From contig NZ_JACCFO010000001.1 of NCBI RefSeq assembly GCF_013410565.1, forward strand, positions 3,720,001 to 3,784,000: a stretch of 64,000 bases of DNA. Reading direction: 5' to 3'. A model generated the notes under the pieces. It was not told the DNA's origin and did no database searches. It saw nothing but the letters and a program-made list of their open reading frames with translations. This document shows, piece by piece, positions 18,195-26,683 of the stretch. How positions within the stretch are numbered: position 1 is the first letter of the stretch; every line of letters begins with the position of its first letter. Made by a program: the position numbers and the translations under genes. Source of the stretch: Streptomonospora nanhaiensis (GTDB taxonomy: Bacteria; Actinomycetota; Actinomycetes; Streptosporangiales; Streptosporangiaceae).

Positions 18195-18276
18195 CGCCTG
18201 CCGGTGCCCGGCTGCGGCCGCCGGGCACCGGCAGGCACGCCCGCGCCGGTGCGGCGCCGTCCGATCCGTTGGCGAT

Positions 18277-18296
18277 AATCCGCAACGGACCGGATT
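18277..18296. promoter_or_regulatory. Probable MarR operator
   Basis: A perfect inverted repeat AATCCG-CAACGGAC-CGGATT ends 14 bases before the marR start. The 8-mer ATCCGCAA at 18278-18285 recurs at 18802-18809, in front of the MFS gene. Shared sites suggest the MarR protein controls both itself and the transporter. Confidence 0.55.
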
Positions 18297-18310
18297 GCTA
18301 GGCTGAGGCC

Positions 18311-18796
18311 ATGACCGCCATGGCACCTCCCAACGCCGAGCCCGACCTCTCCTTCCTGCTCGACCACACCGGGCACGTGCTGCGCTCCCGCATGGCCGCC
18401 GCCCTCGCCGAGATCGGGCTGACCGCCCGCATGCACTGCGTGCTGGTGCACGCGATCGGGCAGGAGCGCACCCAGGCCCAACTCGCCGAGATCGGCGACA
18501 TGGACAAGACCACGATGGTGGTGACCGTCGACGCCCTGGAAAAGGCCGGGCTGGCCGAGCGGCGGCCCTCCAGCACCGACCGGCGCGCGCGGGTCATCGC
18601 CGTGACCGACGCCGGCGCCGAGATCGCCCACCGCAGCCAGGAGATCGTCGACCGGGTGCACCGCGAGGCCCTGGAGTCGCTGCCCGAGGACGAGCGCACC
18701 GTGCTGCTGCGCGCGCTGGAGCGGCTGACGCGGGGCCACCTGGCCGAGCCCGTCGAGCAGCCGCAGCCGGTGCGCCGGGCCCGCCAGCGGACCTAA
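18311..18796 (+). CDS. MarR family transcriptional regulator
   Basis: A 161-residue MarR protein with a dimerisation helix, a winged helix (about 50-105: QLAEIGDMDKTTMVVTVDAL, then the DRRARV wing) and a C-terminal helix. MarR proteins often release DNA on binding phenolic acids or drugs. Its position between the acyl-CoA ligase and an MFS exporter, with a motif shared by both its own and the exporter's upstream regions, suggests it controls efflux and perhaps the phenolic pathway. Confidence 0.9.
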   Translation: MTAMAPPNAEPDLSFLLDHTGHVLRSRMAAALAEIGLTARMHCVLVHAIGQERTQAQLAEIGDMDKTTMVVTVDALEKAGLAERRPSSTDRRARVIAVTDAGAEIAHRSQEIVDRVHREALESLPEDERTVLLRALERLTRGHLAEPVEQPQPVRRARQRT

Positions 18797-18874
18797 AAAA
18801 GATCCGCAATAGATCGTCTGCAACAAAACATTCTGCTATGGTTCTTCTCGTCACCACCGAGGACGGGGAGAGCA

Positions 18875-20380
18875 ATGACCGCCACCGCCGCGTTACCCAC
18901 CACCGGCACCACCGCCGGGTCCGGCACCGCTCCGGCCGCGCGCCGGCGCTGGATCGCCCTGGGCGTCCTGTCGTCGGCGATGCTGATGTCGGTCCTGGAC
19001 GGCAGCATCGTCACCGTCGCGCTGCCGGCCATCCAGAGCGACCTCGGCTTCTCGGCCGCCGGACTGAGCTGGGTCGTCAACGCCTACCTGATCGCCTTCG
19101 GCAGCCTGCTGCTGCTCGCCGGGCGGGTGGGCGACCTGGTCGGCCGCAAGCGGGTCTTCCTCGCGGGCATGGCGCTGTTCACCGCCGCCTCGGTGCTGGC
19201 CGGCGCCGCCGGCACCCCGGCCGTGCTGATCGCCGCCCGCCTCGCCCAGGGCGTCGGCAGCGCCCTGGTCTCGGCGGTCGCCCTGGGCATCCTCATCACC
19301 CTGTTCACCGATCCCCGCGAACGCGCCCGCGCCATCGCCGTCTTCAGCTTCACCGGCGCCGCGGGGGCGTCCATCGGGCAGGTGCTGGGCGGCGTGCTCA
19401 CCGACGCGCTCGCCTGGAACTGGATCTTCTTGATCAACCTGCCGATCGGCGTCGCCGCGATCGCGGTCGCACTGCCGGTGCTGCCCGCCGACCGGCCCGC
19501 CGCGCGCGACGGCGGCGCCGACGTGCTCGGCGCGCTGCTGATCAGCTCCGGGCTGATGCTCGCGATCTACACCGTGGTGCGGATCGAGGGCCACGGCTGG
19601 GCCTCGGGGTCCACCCTGGGCCTGGGCGCGCTCGCGCTGCTCCTGCTGGCCGGGTTCGTCGCCCGCCAGGCCACCGCGCGCACCCCCCTGATGCCGCTGC
19701 GGGTGCTGCGCTCGCGCAGCGTGTGGGGCGCCAACCTGGTGCAGGTGCTGATGGTGGCCGCGCTGTTCTCCTTCCAGGTGCTGGTGGCGCTCTACCTCCA
19801 GCGGGTCCTGGACTACGGCGCGACGCTGACCGGCGTGGCCATGCTTCCCGCCGCCGTGGTCATCGGCGTGGTGTCGCTGGTCGTGGCGCCGCGCCTCATC
19901 GCCCGGTTCGGCGAGCGCGCGGTCCTGCTCACCGGCCTGGTGCTGCTGTTCGGGGTGCTGGCGCTGCTGGTGCGGGTGCCGGTGGAGGCCGACTACGCCA
20001 CCGACCTGCTGCCGGCCATGCTGCTGGCCGCCGGGTTCGGGCTGGCGCTGCCCGCGCTCACCGCCCTGGGCATGTCCGACGCCCGCGAGGCCGACGCCGG
20101 ACTGGCCTCGGGCCTGTTCAACACCACCCAGCAGATCGGCATGGCGATGGGCGTGGCCGTCCTCTCGACCCTGGCTGCCGCCCGCACCGGCGCCCTGGCC
20201 GACGCGGGCGCCGACACCGCCACGGCCCTGACCGGCGGCTACCACCTGGCCTTCGCGGTCGGGGCGGGCCTGATCGCCGCCGCCTTCGCGGTCGGGGCGG
20301 GCCTGATCGCCGCCGCCTTCGCGGTGGCGTTCACGGTCCTGCGCCGCCCCGGCGGCGCCTCGGCCGCTCCGCGCGGCTGA
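18875..20380 (+). CDS. MFS drug exporter, DHA2 (EmrB/QacA) type
   Basis: A 501-residue transporter with about 14 membrane helices and the MFS signature GRVGDLVGRKRVF between helices 2 and 3. The DHA2 motif in helix 5 is also suggested (GAAGASIGQVLGG). It follows GGACGGGGAG. The last helix contains a perfect 33-bp tandem duplication (20252-20317), which doubles the segment FAVGAGLIAAA. It likely exports a hydrophobic compound, under MarR control, and could be self-resistance for the neighbouring pathway. Confidence 0.9.
   Translation: MTATAALPTTGTTAGSGTAPAARRRWIALGVLSSAMLMSVLDGSIVTVALPAIQSDLGFSAAGLSWVVNAYLIAFGSLLLLAGRVGDLVGRKRVFLAGMALFTAASVLAGAAGTPAVLIAARLAQGVGSALVSAVALGILITLFTDPRERARAIAVFSFTGAAGASIGQVLGGVLTDALAWNWIFLINLPIGVAAIAVALPVLPADRPAARDGGADVLGALLISSGLMLAIYTVVRIEGHGWASGSTLGLGALALLLLAGFVARQATARTPLMPLRVLRSRSVWGANLVQVLMVAALFSFQVLVALYLQRVLDYGATLTGVAMLPAAVVIGVVSLVVAPRLIARFGERAVLLTGLVLLFGVLALLVRVPVEADYATDLLPAMLLAAGFGLALPALTALGMSDAREADAGLASGLFNTTQQIGMAMGVAVLSTLAAARTGALADAGADTATALTGGYHLAFAVGAGLIAAAFAVGAGLIAAAFAVAFTVLRRPGGASAAPRG
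20252..20317. repeat. Perfect 33-bp tandem duplication inside the MFS gene
   Basis: Bases 20252-20284 are repeated exactly at 20285-20317, with eight further bases matching a third start. The 33 bases keep the frame and add 11 hydrophobic residues to the last membrane helix. Confidence 0.95.
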
Positions 20381-20430
20381 CCCCATCCACTCCCGTTCCC
20401 CGTCCCCGCCCTTTGACTGGAGCCACGACC

Positions 20431-20916
20431 ATGGACGACACCACCACCGCATCCGCCCCCGCCGGCCCGGCGCCCCGGGTGCTCACCGACGAGGAGCTGT
20501 CCCGGCTGCTGAGCGAGCAGCGGTTCGGCGTGCTGGCCACCGTCAAGAAGTCCGGCCACCCGCACATGTCCACCGTGCTCTACCACTGGAGCCCGCAGGA
20601 GCGGGTGGTCCGGGTGTCGGCCACGGCCGACCGGCTCAAGGTGCGCCACCTGCGCCGCAACCCCCGGGCGGCCGTGCACGTGAGCGCGGGACCGTGGGCC
20701 TTCGCCGTGGCCGAGGGCGAGGCCGAGGTGTCGGCGGAGACCACCGCTCCCGGCGACGCGGTCGGCCGGGAACTGCTGTCGCTGATCCCAGCCCTGGACG
20801 GCCCCGAGGCCGAGGCGGCGTTCCTCGCCCAGCAGGTGGCCGAGCGCCGCGTGGTCATCCGCGTCCGCGTCGACCGTTTGTACGGCACGGCCCTGGACGT
20901 CGCCGAAGAGGGGTGA
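20431..20916 (+). CDS. Pyridoxamine 5'-phosphate oxidase-fold (FMN/F420-binding) protein
   Basis: A 161-residue split-barrel protein of the PNPOx-like/F420-dependent group. The N-terminal segment (LLSEQRFGVLATVKKSGHPH) and the following strand with TADRLKVRHLRRNP are typical; the family binds FMN or F420 and reduces or oxidises small molecules. It starts 50 bases after the MFS stop, probably in one transcript with marR and the exporter. Which cofactor it binds cannot be told. Confidence 0.8.
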   Translation: MDDTTTASAPAGPAPRVLTDEELSRLLSEQRFGVLATVKKSGHPHMSTVLYHWSPQERVVRVSATADRLKVRHLRRNPRAAVHVSAGPWAFAVAEGEAEVSAETTAPGDAVGRELLSLIPALDGPEAEAAFLAQQVAERRVVIRVRVDRLYGTALDVAEEG

Positions 20917-20979
20917 TCGCCCGCGGCGCGCCGCCGGCCGGCTCCTCCACGCCGGCCGACGGCGCCCGTCGTTGGGGCG

Positions 20980-22206
20980 TCAGTCCAGTTCCGCGAGGGC
21001 GGCGGCCAGGGCGTCGATCTCCTCGACGGTGTTGTACACGTGCACGCTCACCCGCACCGACCCGTCGGACTCCGCCGCCCCCGCCTGGCAGTGGCTGTCG
21101 GTGCGCACCATGAATCCCCGGCTGAACAGGATGAACCCCAGGTCGCCCGAGGAGATCGCGCGGTGGCGGAACGCCACGAGGCCGACCCGGTGCTGCACCG
21201 CGGAGTCGGCGGCCAGGCTGAGCCGGCAGCCCAGGACCTCGTAGGAGTCCAGGGCGCGCAGGGCGTCGGTGAGCCGGGCCGTCAGCGCGGTGCACCAGCG
21301 CCGCACGCGGTCGGGGCCGGCGTCCTCCAGCCAGTCCAGGGCCGCCTCAAGGCTCGCGATCCCGGCGGTGTTGGGCGTGCCGCTCCACCCGCCGGGGGTG
21401 AACGGGGCGCCGCGCGCCTGGCGGGCCCACACCGCGCCCGTACCCGGCAGCGCGAGCGCCTTGTGCCCGGAGAAGGCCACGAAGTCGACGTCGAGTGCCG
21501 CGACGTCGACGGGCAGGTGGCCCACGCTCTGCGCGGCGTCCAGGCAGATCACCGGCTCGGGTCCCACCGCCCGCCGCAGCCGGTCGATGTTCATGTCGAC
21601 ACCGTAGACGTGGTGCACGTGCGTGGCCGCGACGAACCGCGTGCGCGGGCCGACCGCCGCCGCCAGGGCGGCGTAGTCGTAGTCGCCCGAGGAGTCCTGG
21701 TAGGGCAGCTCCCGCACCGCGATCCGCACCCCCTGGCGGGCCAGCAGGTCGCGGGCCTCCAGCCAGGGGTCGAGGTTGGCGCGGTGGTCGGCGAAGGGCA
21801 CCACGATCTCGTCGCCGTCGCGCAGGTGGCCGGTGAGCCAGTCCCGGGCGACGGTGCGCAGCCCCTCGGTGGTGCCGCCGGTGAAGTGCACGGCGGAGGC
21901 GGCGGGGGCGGGATCGCCCAGGAACGCCTTCACCCGCTCGCGCACCCGCTCGACCAGGTCCGTGGTCGCGTTGGCCCACGGGTAGGCGCCCCGGGCGGCG
22001 TTGGCGTTGGCGGTGGTGAGGTAGGCGCGCACGGCGTCCAGCACCGCCTCGGGCTTTTGCGCCGTGGCCGCGCTGTCCAGATAGGCCAGCTCCGGGTTGC
22101 CCGCGATGATGGGGAACTGCGCGCGCAGCGGGCGCTGCCACGCCGCCAGCTCCACCGCCGCGTCCGTCGCCCGCTCGGTCTGCCGCTCGGTCCGCCGTCC
22201 CGTCAT
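20980..22206 (-). CDS. Class V aminotransferase-fold PLP enzyme, SufS/cysteine-desulfurase-like
   Basis: A 408-residue fold-type I enzyme. The PLP lysine is K249 in FSGHKAL, the PLP-contacting Asp is D223 in LDAAQSVGH, and C373 in RTDSHCQAG stands where SufS carries its persulfide-forming Cys (RTGHHC in E. coli SufS). Cysteine desulfurase activity is thus plausible; a lyase or epimerase role is the alternative. There is no SufU or SufE nearby. ATG 22206 follows GGAGGGGG. It is the third gene of an operon with a rhodanese-fused PLP enzyme and a decarboxylase-like PLP enzyme. Confidence 0.85.
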   Translation of the reverse strand: MTGRRTERQTERATDAAVELAAWQRPLRAQFPIIAGNPELAYLDSAATAQKPEAVLDAVRAYLTTANANAARGAYPWANATTDLVERVRERVKAFLGDPAPAASAVHFTGGTTEGLRTVARDWLTGHLRDGDEIVVPFADHRANLDPWLEARDLLARQGVRIAVRELPYQDSSGDYDYAALAAAVGPRTRFVAATHVHHVYGVDMNIDRLRRAVGPEPVICLDAAQSVGHLPVDVAALDVDFVAFSGHKALALPGTGAVWARQARGAPFTPGGWSGTPNTAGIASLEAALDWLEDAGPDRVRRWCTALTARLTDALRALDSYEVLGCRLSLAADSAVQHRVGLVAFRHRAISSGDLGFILFSRGFMVRTDSHCQAGAAESDGSVRVSVHVYNTVEEIDALAAALAELD

Positions 22207-22271
22207 GGCCGCCCCCTCCGCCACGCCTCCCCCTGCCTGCCCGCTCGCCGCCGCCCGCGGCGCGGCGCCCT

Positions 22272-23594
22272 TCAGTCGGCGACCAGCGGCGCGCCCGCGT
22301 CGCGCCAGCCGATGATCCCGCCGGCCAGGCTGTAGACCTCCTCGTGGCCCATGCGCGCCAGCAGCGCGGCGTAGCGCGCGGACTGCTCGCCCACCGGGCA
22401 GGCCAGGAGCACCGGCTGGCGCCGGCCGAACGGTAGTCCGCCGCGCACCAGCTCGCCGAAGACCTCGTCCACGATGTTGATCGAGCCCTCGATGTGCAGG
22501 GCGCGGAACGCGAACGGGCTGCGCAGGTCGACCACGGTGGGCCGGCGCCGGGCGATCCACTCGCGCGCCGCCGCGGGGTCCAGCGCCGCCGCCGACCTCG
22601 CCTCGGCGGCGCTCACCGACGCCACGGTGTTGGGGTCGGCGGCCGCGCGGTCGAACAGCTCGGGGCGGTGGCGCCGGACGTAGCCGAGGTAGCTCTCGCT
22701 CCGGTCGCAGACGATGAACACGGCCGTGGCGCGCCCGGTCAGCGTGTCGTCGACCGCGCGCAGCCGGCGCACGGCGCCGGTGTAGGCGGCGCCGCCCGTG
22801 GGACCGGCCAGGATGCCGCAGCGGCGCATCAGGGTGACCATGCCGTCGACGGCGTCGTCGGTGCTGACCGGGTCGATCGCGTCGTAGGCCGCCGGGTCGA
22901 ACAGGCCGACCTCGCGGACCTCGTCGATGTCGCGGATGCCGGGGATGAAGTCGGACTTCCCGGCGACCAGCCCGACCACCCGCACCCCGGGGTCGTGGGC
23001 GCGCAGCACCCGCGCCACCCCGGTGGAGGACCCGGCGGTGCCCACGCAGGCGATGAACCAGTCGGGCGCCCGGCCGTCGAGGTCGGCGATGATCTCGGGC
23101 CCGGTGCCGGCCGCGTGCGCCTCGGTGTTGCGCTCGTTGAAGTACTGGTCGGTGTGCAGGTGGGCGTCGCCCATGGCGGTCAGCTCGCGGTGCACGGCGG
23201 TGAGCGGGTCGTCGGCGAGGTCGGGGTCCAGGCACTCGGTCTGCCCGGGCAGCTCCTCGATCTCGGCGCCCAGCAGCAGGAGCAGGTCCTTGATCTCGGG
23301 CACCCGCATGCGGTTGGTGACGCTCTTGAACCGCAGGCCGTGCATGCCCGCGATGACGGCCAGCGCCTTGGCGGTGTTGCCACTGGACAGCTCCACGACG
23401 GTGGCCCCGCGCGCCTGGGCGTCGGCGATCCGGTGCCGGGCCATGTTCCAGGCGGCGCGGTCCTTGACCGAGCCGAACGGGTTGAGCATCTCCAGCTTGG
23501 CGTAGAGGTCGATGTTGCGCAGCCCGTGCACCTCGGGGGCGATCCGCACCAGCGGGGTGTCGCCGATGGCGTCGGTGATGCTGTCGTATCTCAT
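22272..23594 (-). CDS. Cysteine-synthase-like PLP enzyme fused to a rhodanese domain
   Basis: A 440-residue fusion. Residues 1-320 are a fold-type II PLP enzyme with K44 in NPFGSVKDR, the substrate loop S70-T74 (SSGNT) and a PLP-phosphate loop in TAGSSTG. Residues about 335-440 are a rhodanese domain whose active Cys lies in LACPVGEQSA. The enzyme part resembles cysteine synthase, cystathionine synthase or SbnA-type diaminopropionate enzymes. The fused rhodanese suggests that sulfur arrives as a persulfide. Its ATG overlaps the upstream decarboxylase-like stop by four bases. Confidence 0.85.
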   Translation of the reverse strand: MRYDSITDAIGDTPLVRIAPEVHGLRNIDLYAKLEMLNPFGSVKDRAAWNMARHRIADAQARGATVVELSSGNTAKALAVIAGMHGLRFKSVTNRMRVPEIKDLLLLLGAEIEELPGQTECLDPDLADDPLTAVHRELTAMGDAHLHTDQYFNERNTEAHAAGTGPEIIADLDGRAPDWFIACVGTAGSSTGVARVLRAHDPGVRVVGLVAGKSDFIPGIRDIDEVREVGLFDPAAYDAIDPVSTDDAVDGMVTLMRRCGILAGPTGGAAYTGAVRRLRAVDDTLTGRATAVFIVCDRSESYLGYVRRHRPELFDRAAADPNTVASVSAAEARSAAALDPAAAREWIARRRPTVVDLRSPFAFRALHIEGSINIVDEVFGELVRGGLPFGRRQPVLLACPVGEQSARYAALLARMGHEEVYSLAGGIIGWRDAGAPLVAD

Positions 23595-25051
23595 GCCGGC
23601 GTGCCTCCCGTGCGGCCGATCGGCCAGTAGCGGTCGTCCAGGCACCACTGCCAGCGGCCCGCGTCCCGGTGGACGGCGACCTTGCGGGCGCCGGGGCGGC
23701 CCTGGGCGCGGGTGGCGCCGAAGTCCATGCAGTAGCCGGCGGTGTTGGCGAAGGCGAGGAGGTCGCCCGGCCGGGGCAGGCGCGGCAGGTGGACCAGCCT
23801 GCGGGTGATGAGGTCGGACTCCAGGCACAGGCTGCCGGTGAGGTAGACGGCCGCCGGCGCGGGGTCGGCGGCGGGCGCGCGCGGCACCACCACCGGGTCG
23901 ACGAGCACGCCGTGGTCCTCCAGGCCGATGTCGTCGGCCTTGGCGGCCAGGCGCACCACGGTGTCGCCGGAGTCCTCGCGGCGCACCTCGGCCACGGCGG
24001 CGAGGGTGATCCCGCACTGGTCCAGCAGCGCGCGGCCGGGCGCGATCCGCAGGTCGCCGAGGCTGTCGAGGAGGAGCGCGCCCAGGCCGCGGCCGAGTCC
24101 GGGCGCGGTGCGGGCGAGCAGCCGGTCGAGGTAGTCGGGGCCCGAAAGCGGCCGGTGGGCGGGGTAGAGGCCCAGCGCGCCGCGCAGGGTGCCGCCCTCG
24201 GCGCGCAGGCCGTAGCCGTGGCCGCCCCAGGTCAGCGGCGGGCGCTCGCCCAGGACGGCGCGGCGCAGCTCGGTGGTGTAGCGCTCCCACTGCGCGCCGT
24301 CGGCCAGGTAGCCGGTGCCGAACCCGCCGCCGATGTCGACGGCGCGCGGGGAGAACCCGCGGCGGCGCAGGGCGTCCAGCGCCACCAGGCAGCCCTCGAA
24401 GGCCAGCGCCTTCTCGTCCAGGCTCGTGGTGTCGAGGTGGTAGGCGGTGCCGATCGGCTCGACGGCGTCGCGGTGGCGTTCCAGGGCGTCGAGCAGGCGG
24501 TCGAGTCCGGCGGCGGGCACGCCGAACCGGCTGCGCCGGCTGAGCACGCGCACGCCCGTGGAGGCGAACCCGGACAGCCGCGCCAGCACGCGCACGCGCG
24601 GCAGGCCGTGCTTGCGGACGAGTTCGGCCAGCCCGTCCAGCTCGGCCAGGCCGTCCAGGTGCACCACGGCGCCGGTGCGGGCGGCCAGCCACAGGAATTC
24701 GGGGTCCTTGGGCCCGGTGGCCACGATCCGGTCGCCGGTGAACCCGGCGCCCAGCGCGTGCTGGAGTTCGCCGAGCGAGGCGACGTCGATTCCGGCGCCG
24801 GTGGCCGCCAGGCGCCGCACGAGGGCGCTGGAGCGGGTGGCCTTGTGCGCGAAGCAGATCTCACCGCCGAGGCTGTGCCGGCGGAACACCGCGCGGAACC
24901 GCTCGACATTGGCCGCGGCCTGGTCGGGGACCACGATGTTGAGCGGGGATCCGAGTGCGTCGGTGAGCGTGTGCAGGAACTCCGCGGATTCCACCAGCGA
25001 CGCCAGCGGATCGTCCAGGCGGGGTTCCAGGTACAGCGGCGTCGGATCCAT
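23591..25051 (-). CDS. Fold-type III PLP decarboxylase-like protein (Orn/DAP/Arg decarboxylase 2 family)
   Basis: A 486-residue alanine-racemase-fold enzyme. The PLP lysine is K70 in CFAHKAT, the glycine-rich phosphate-binding segment DIGGGFGTGY is present, and the C-terminal domain has GSLCLESD, matching the catalytic Cys region of such decarboxylases. The usual HxGS segment is altered to YHLDTTS, so the substrate may be unusual. It may belong with the Y4yA-type PLP proteins; that is from memory. It opens a three-gene operon behind GGGGAAGGGG. It could decarboxylate or racemise the amino acid handled by the next two enzymes. Confidence 0.82.
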   Translation of the reverse strand: MDPTPLYLEPRLDDPLASLVESAEFLHTLTDALGSPLNIVVPDQAAANVERFRAVFRRHSLGGEICFAHKATRSSALVRRLAATGAGIDVASLGELQHALGAGFTGDRIVATGPKDPEFLWLAARTGAVVHLDGLAELDGLAELVRKHGLPRVRVLARLSGFASTGVRVLSRRSRFGVPAAGLDRLLDALERHRDAVEPIGTAYHLDTTSLDEKALAFEGCLVALDALRRRGFSPRAVDIGGGFGTGYLADGAQWERYTTELRRAVLGERPPLTWGGHGYGLRAEGGTLRGALGLYPAHRPLSGPDYLDRLLARTAPGLGRGLGALLLDSLGDLRIAPGRALLDQCGITLAAVAEVRREDSGDTVVRLAAKADDIGLEDHGVLVDPVVVPRAPAADPAPAAVYLTGSLCLESDLITRRLVHLPRLPRPGDLLAFANTAGYCMDFGATRAQGRPGARKVAVHRDAGRWQWCLDDRYWPIGRTGGTPA

Positions 25052-25504
25052 TCAGGGCGTGCCCCTTCCCCTGTCCGCACAGCGGCCCGCTAGCACTTCT
25101 TCCCGCTTTACCGGATATTTACGCTTTGCGGTACGCCACACCGGCGATTCCGGCAAAGGCCGGTGTGTTTTGGTGCGTCCGGGGAAAAGGGGCGGCCCGC
25201 CGCGCGCGTTTCCCGCGGCATTGCGCGCGCGGGAGCGGGATGGCACGGCGGCGCGCGCCCCGCCGCAGCGCGCGGGAAACCGGTTGAGCCGGTGGAAAGG
25301 GCGGGCAGGCGGGCACCGGTGCCGCCCGCAGGGCGCGGCGCGGACCGGTGCCACCGGACCCGCTGCGCCGCGCCCCGGAAGGCGGCCCGACACGGGGGTC
25401 CTGCGGACCCGGGTGGCCCGGACGTGCGCACGCCGCGGCGGCGCCGGCGGGCCGGGCGCCGCAGAGGACGGGGGTGAGGACCTGCGGGGGCGGGGGGTCG
25501 GGGG
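25052..25504. other. 453-bp gap upstream of the PLP operon
   Basis: No convincing gene. Bases 25081-25135 are unusually AT-rich for this genome and should hold the operon promoter on the minus strand. The only clear structure is the hairpin at 25137-25171. The rest (25180-25500) is GC-rich with no recognisable motif. Confidence 0.6.
25137..25171 (+). terminator. Orphan hairpin with T-run
   Basis: CACACCGGC (25137-25145) pairs perfectly with GCCGGTGTG (25159-25167), followed by TTTT on the plus strand. No plus-strand gene lies upstream within 4 kb. It could end an unseen small transcript or be part of the minus-strand leader of the PLP operon. Confidence 0.5.
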
Positions 25505-25948
25505 TCAGGACGCCTGCGGAACGACTCCGGGGTCGCGCGGGGCGGGCAGCGGCCCCGAGCCGCGCGCGGCGGCCCGCGCGCCCGCGGCGCGGTACAGGTG
25601 GTCCTCGGCCTCGGCGCGGTCGGAGTGGACGCGCAGCAGGCGGGTCAGGCCGGTGCCGTGCAGCGCCCGCGCGGCGGCGGAGTCGGGACCCAGGACGAGG
25701 GAGAGCCGCACCCCGTGCGCCTGGGTGCGGGTGTGCACCCGCTCGATGACCTCGCCGATGCCGGGGGCGCAGGAGATGGTGGGGCTGAAGTCGATGACGA
25801 GCTCCTCGATGCGCTCGTTGAGGAGCCAGAGGAGCTGGCCGCGAAGGCACATGCAGTGCCACGGCTCGATGCTCTGCGGCACGGTCACAATGGCGCCGCG
25901 CGCGATGTAGTCGACCTTGGCGACGATCTGCGTGGGTTGTTTCATCAC
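25505..25948 (-). CDS. STAS-domain-like protein
   Basis: A 147-residue protein with the fold pattern of anti-sigma factor antagonists: strand, helix, then the segment LVIDFSPTISCAPGIGEVI, where S or A residues stand near the usual phospho-serine site. The tail is Ala/Arg/Pro-rich. A second, more typical STAS protein is divergent from it at 26259. No kinase or sigma factor is adjacent. Function in a partner-switching pathway is inferred. Confidence 0.6.
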   Translation of the reverse strand: MMKQPTQIVAKVDYIARGAIVTVPQSIEPWHCMCLRGQLLWLLNERIEELVIDFSPTISCAPGIGEVIERVHTRTQAHGVRLSLVLGPDSAAARALHGTGLTRLLRVHSDRAEAEDHLYRAAGARAAARGSGPLPAPRDPGVVPQAS

Positions 25949-26258
25949 TCACCTGCCGGAAGCCGATGCCCGTTCCGAGGATGGGACTAAGCGGTTGGCG
26001 GACGACCGCCGAAATGGTCGGTCTCCGTACTTTGGGGCCGCGCCTCCGGACCCATGGTTTCGCTGCCCGCCACAGGGCGCGCCAAACATCGAATTCACTG
26101 TGAACCGCCCGACACCCCCGTTCATGGCCGATCCATAACCGGCGTTTGCCATGGCTTGAGCGGCCGGTTGGTAGACAGGAGAAAGGCCGCCGAACCGGCG
26201 GTCCGGTCCGGCCCACTGGCCTCTCCTCCTGCTTTCGGATCCAAGGGACACCGGTCGT
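25949..26258. other. 310-bp divergent promoter region between two STAS genes
   Basis: No gene seen. The region is less GC-rich than its surroundings (for example 26080-26165), as expected for paired divergent promoters, but I see no clear operator. Confidence 0.5.
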
Positions 26259-26615
26259 ATGGTCACGGCATTCGCAACCTCGCTCCACTCCCGCTCCCGG
26301 CCCGTCGTGGCCGCGATGCCCGCGGAGATCGACGTCTACAACCGCGCCGAACTGCTGAACCGGCTGACCGCCCTGCTGGAGACGGCGCCGGGGACCCTCA
26401 TCGTGGACATGACCGACACCGTCTTCTGCGACTCCGCCGCGGTGCACGTGCTCGTCGACGCCCAGCGCGCCGCCCACGCCGCCGGCCGCCGCATCCGGGT
26501 CGCCGCCCCCAACCGCGCGGTCCGCAGGGTGCTGGAGATCTGCCAGATCGACCGGCTCATGCCCGTCTACCGCAGCCTGCACGAGGCCGCACCGCCCCGG
26601 CCCACCGCGGGGTGA
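26259..26615 (+). CDS. Anti-sigma factor antagonist (STAS domain)
   Basis: A 118-residue STAS protein. The core segment LIVDMTDTVFCDSAAVHVLV carries the conserved Asp-Ser, the serine that is phosphorylated by an anti-sigma kinase in SpoIIAA/RsbV-like proteins. It would bind and free a sigma factor from its anti-sigma partner when unphosphorylated. An AAGGGA site precedes the start. The partner kinase could be the ATP-binding protein at 51905, but nothing here links them. Confidence 0.85.
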   Translation: MVTAFATSLHSRSRPVVAAMPAEIDVYNRAELLNRLTALLETAPGTLIVDMTDTVFCDSAAVHVLVDAQRAAHAAGRRIRVAAPNRAVRRVLEICQIDRLMPVYRSLHEAAPPRPTAG

Positions 26616-26683
26616 CACCGGCCTGATACGGGCCGCGGCCGCGCCCGCCGGGCGACCCGGCGGGCGTCTGGCATCCTGGAGGA

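Noticed and set aside
12000-18200. Aryl polyene cluster
   Set aside because: The lyase and short ketosynthase-like protein fit, but acyl carriers, dehydratases, ketoreductase and the acyltransferase of aryl polyene clusters are missing.
20980-25051. Reading the PLP operon as a standard SbnA/SbnB/SbnH siderophore block
   Set aside because: There is no SbnB-like dehydrogenase or NIS synthetase, and the rhodanese and SufS-like parts are not found in that pathway.
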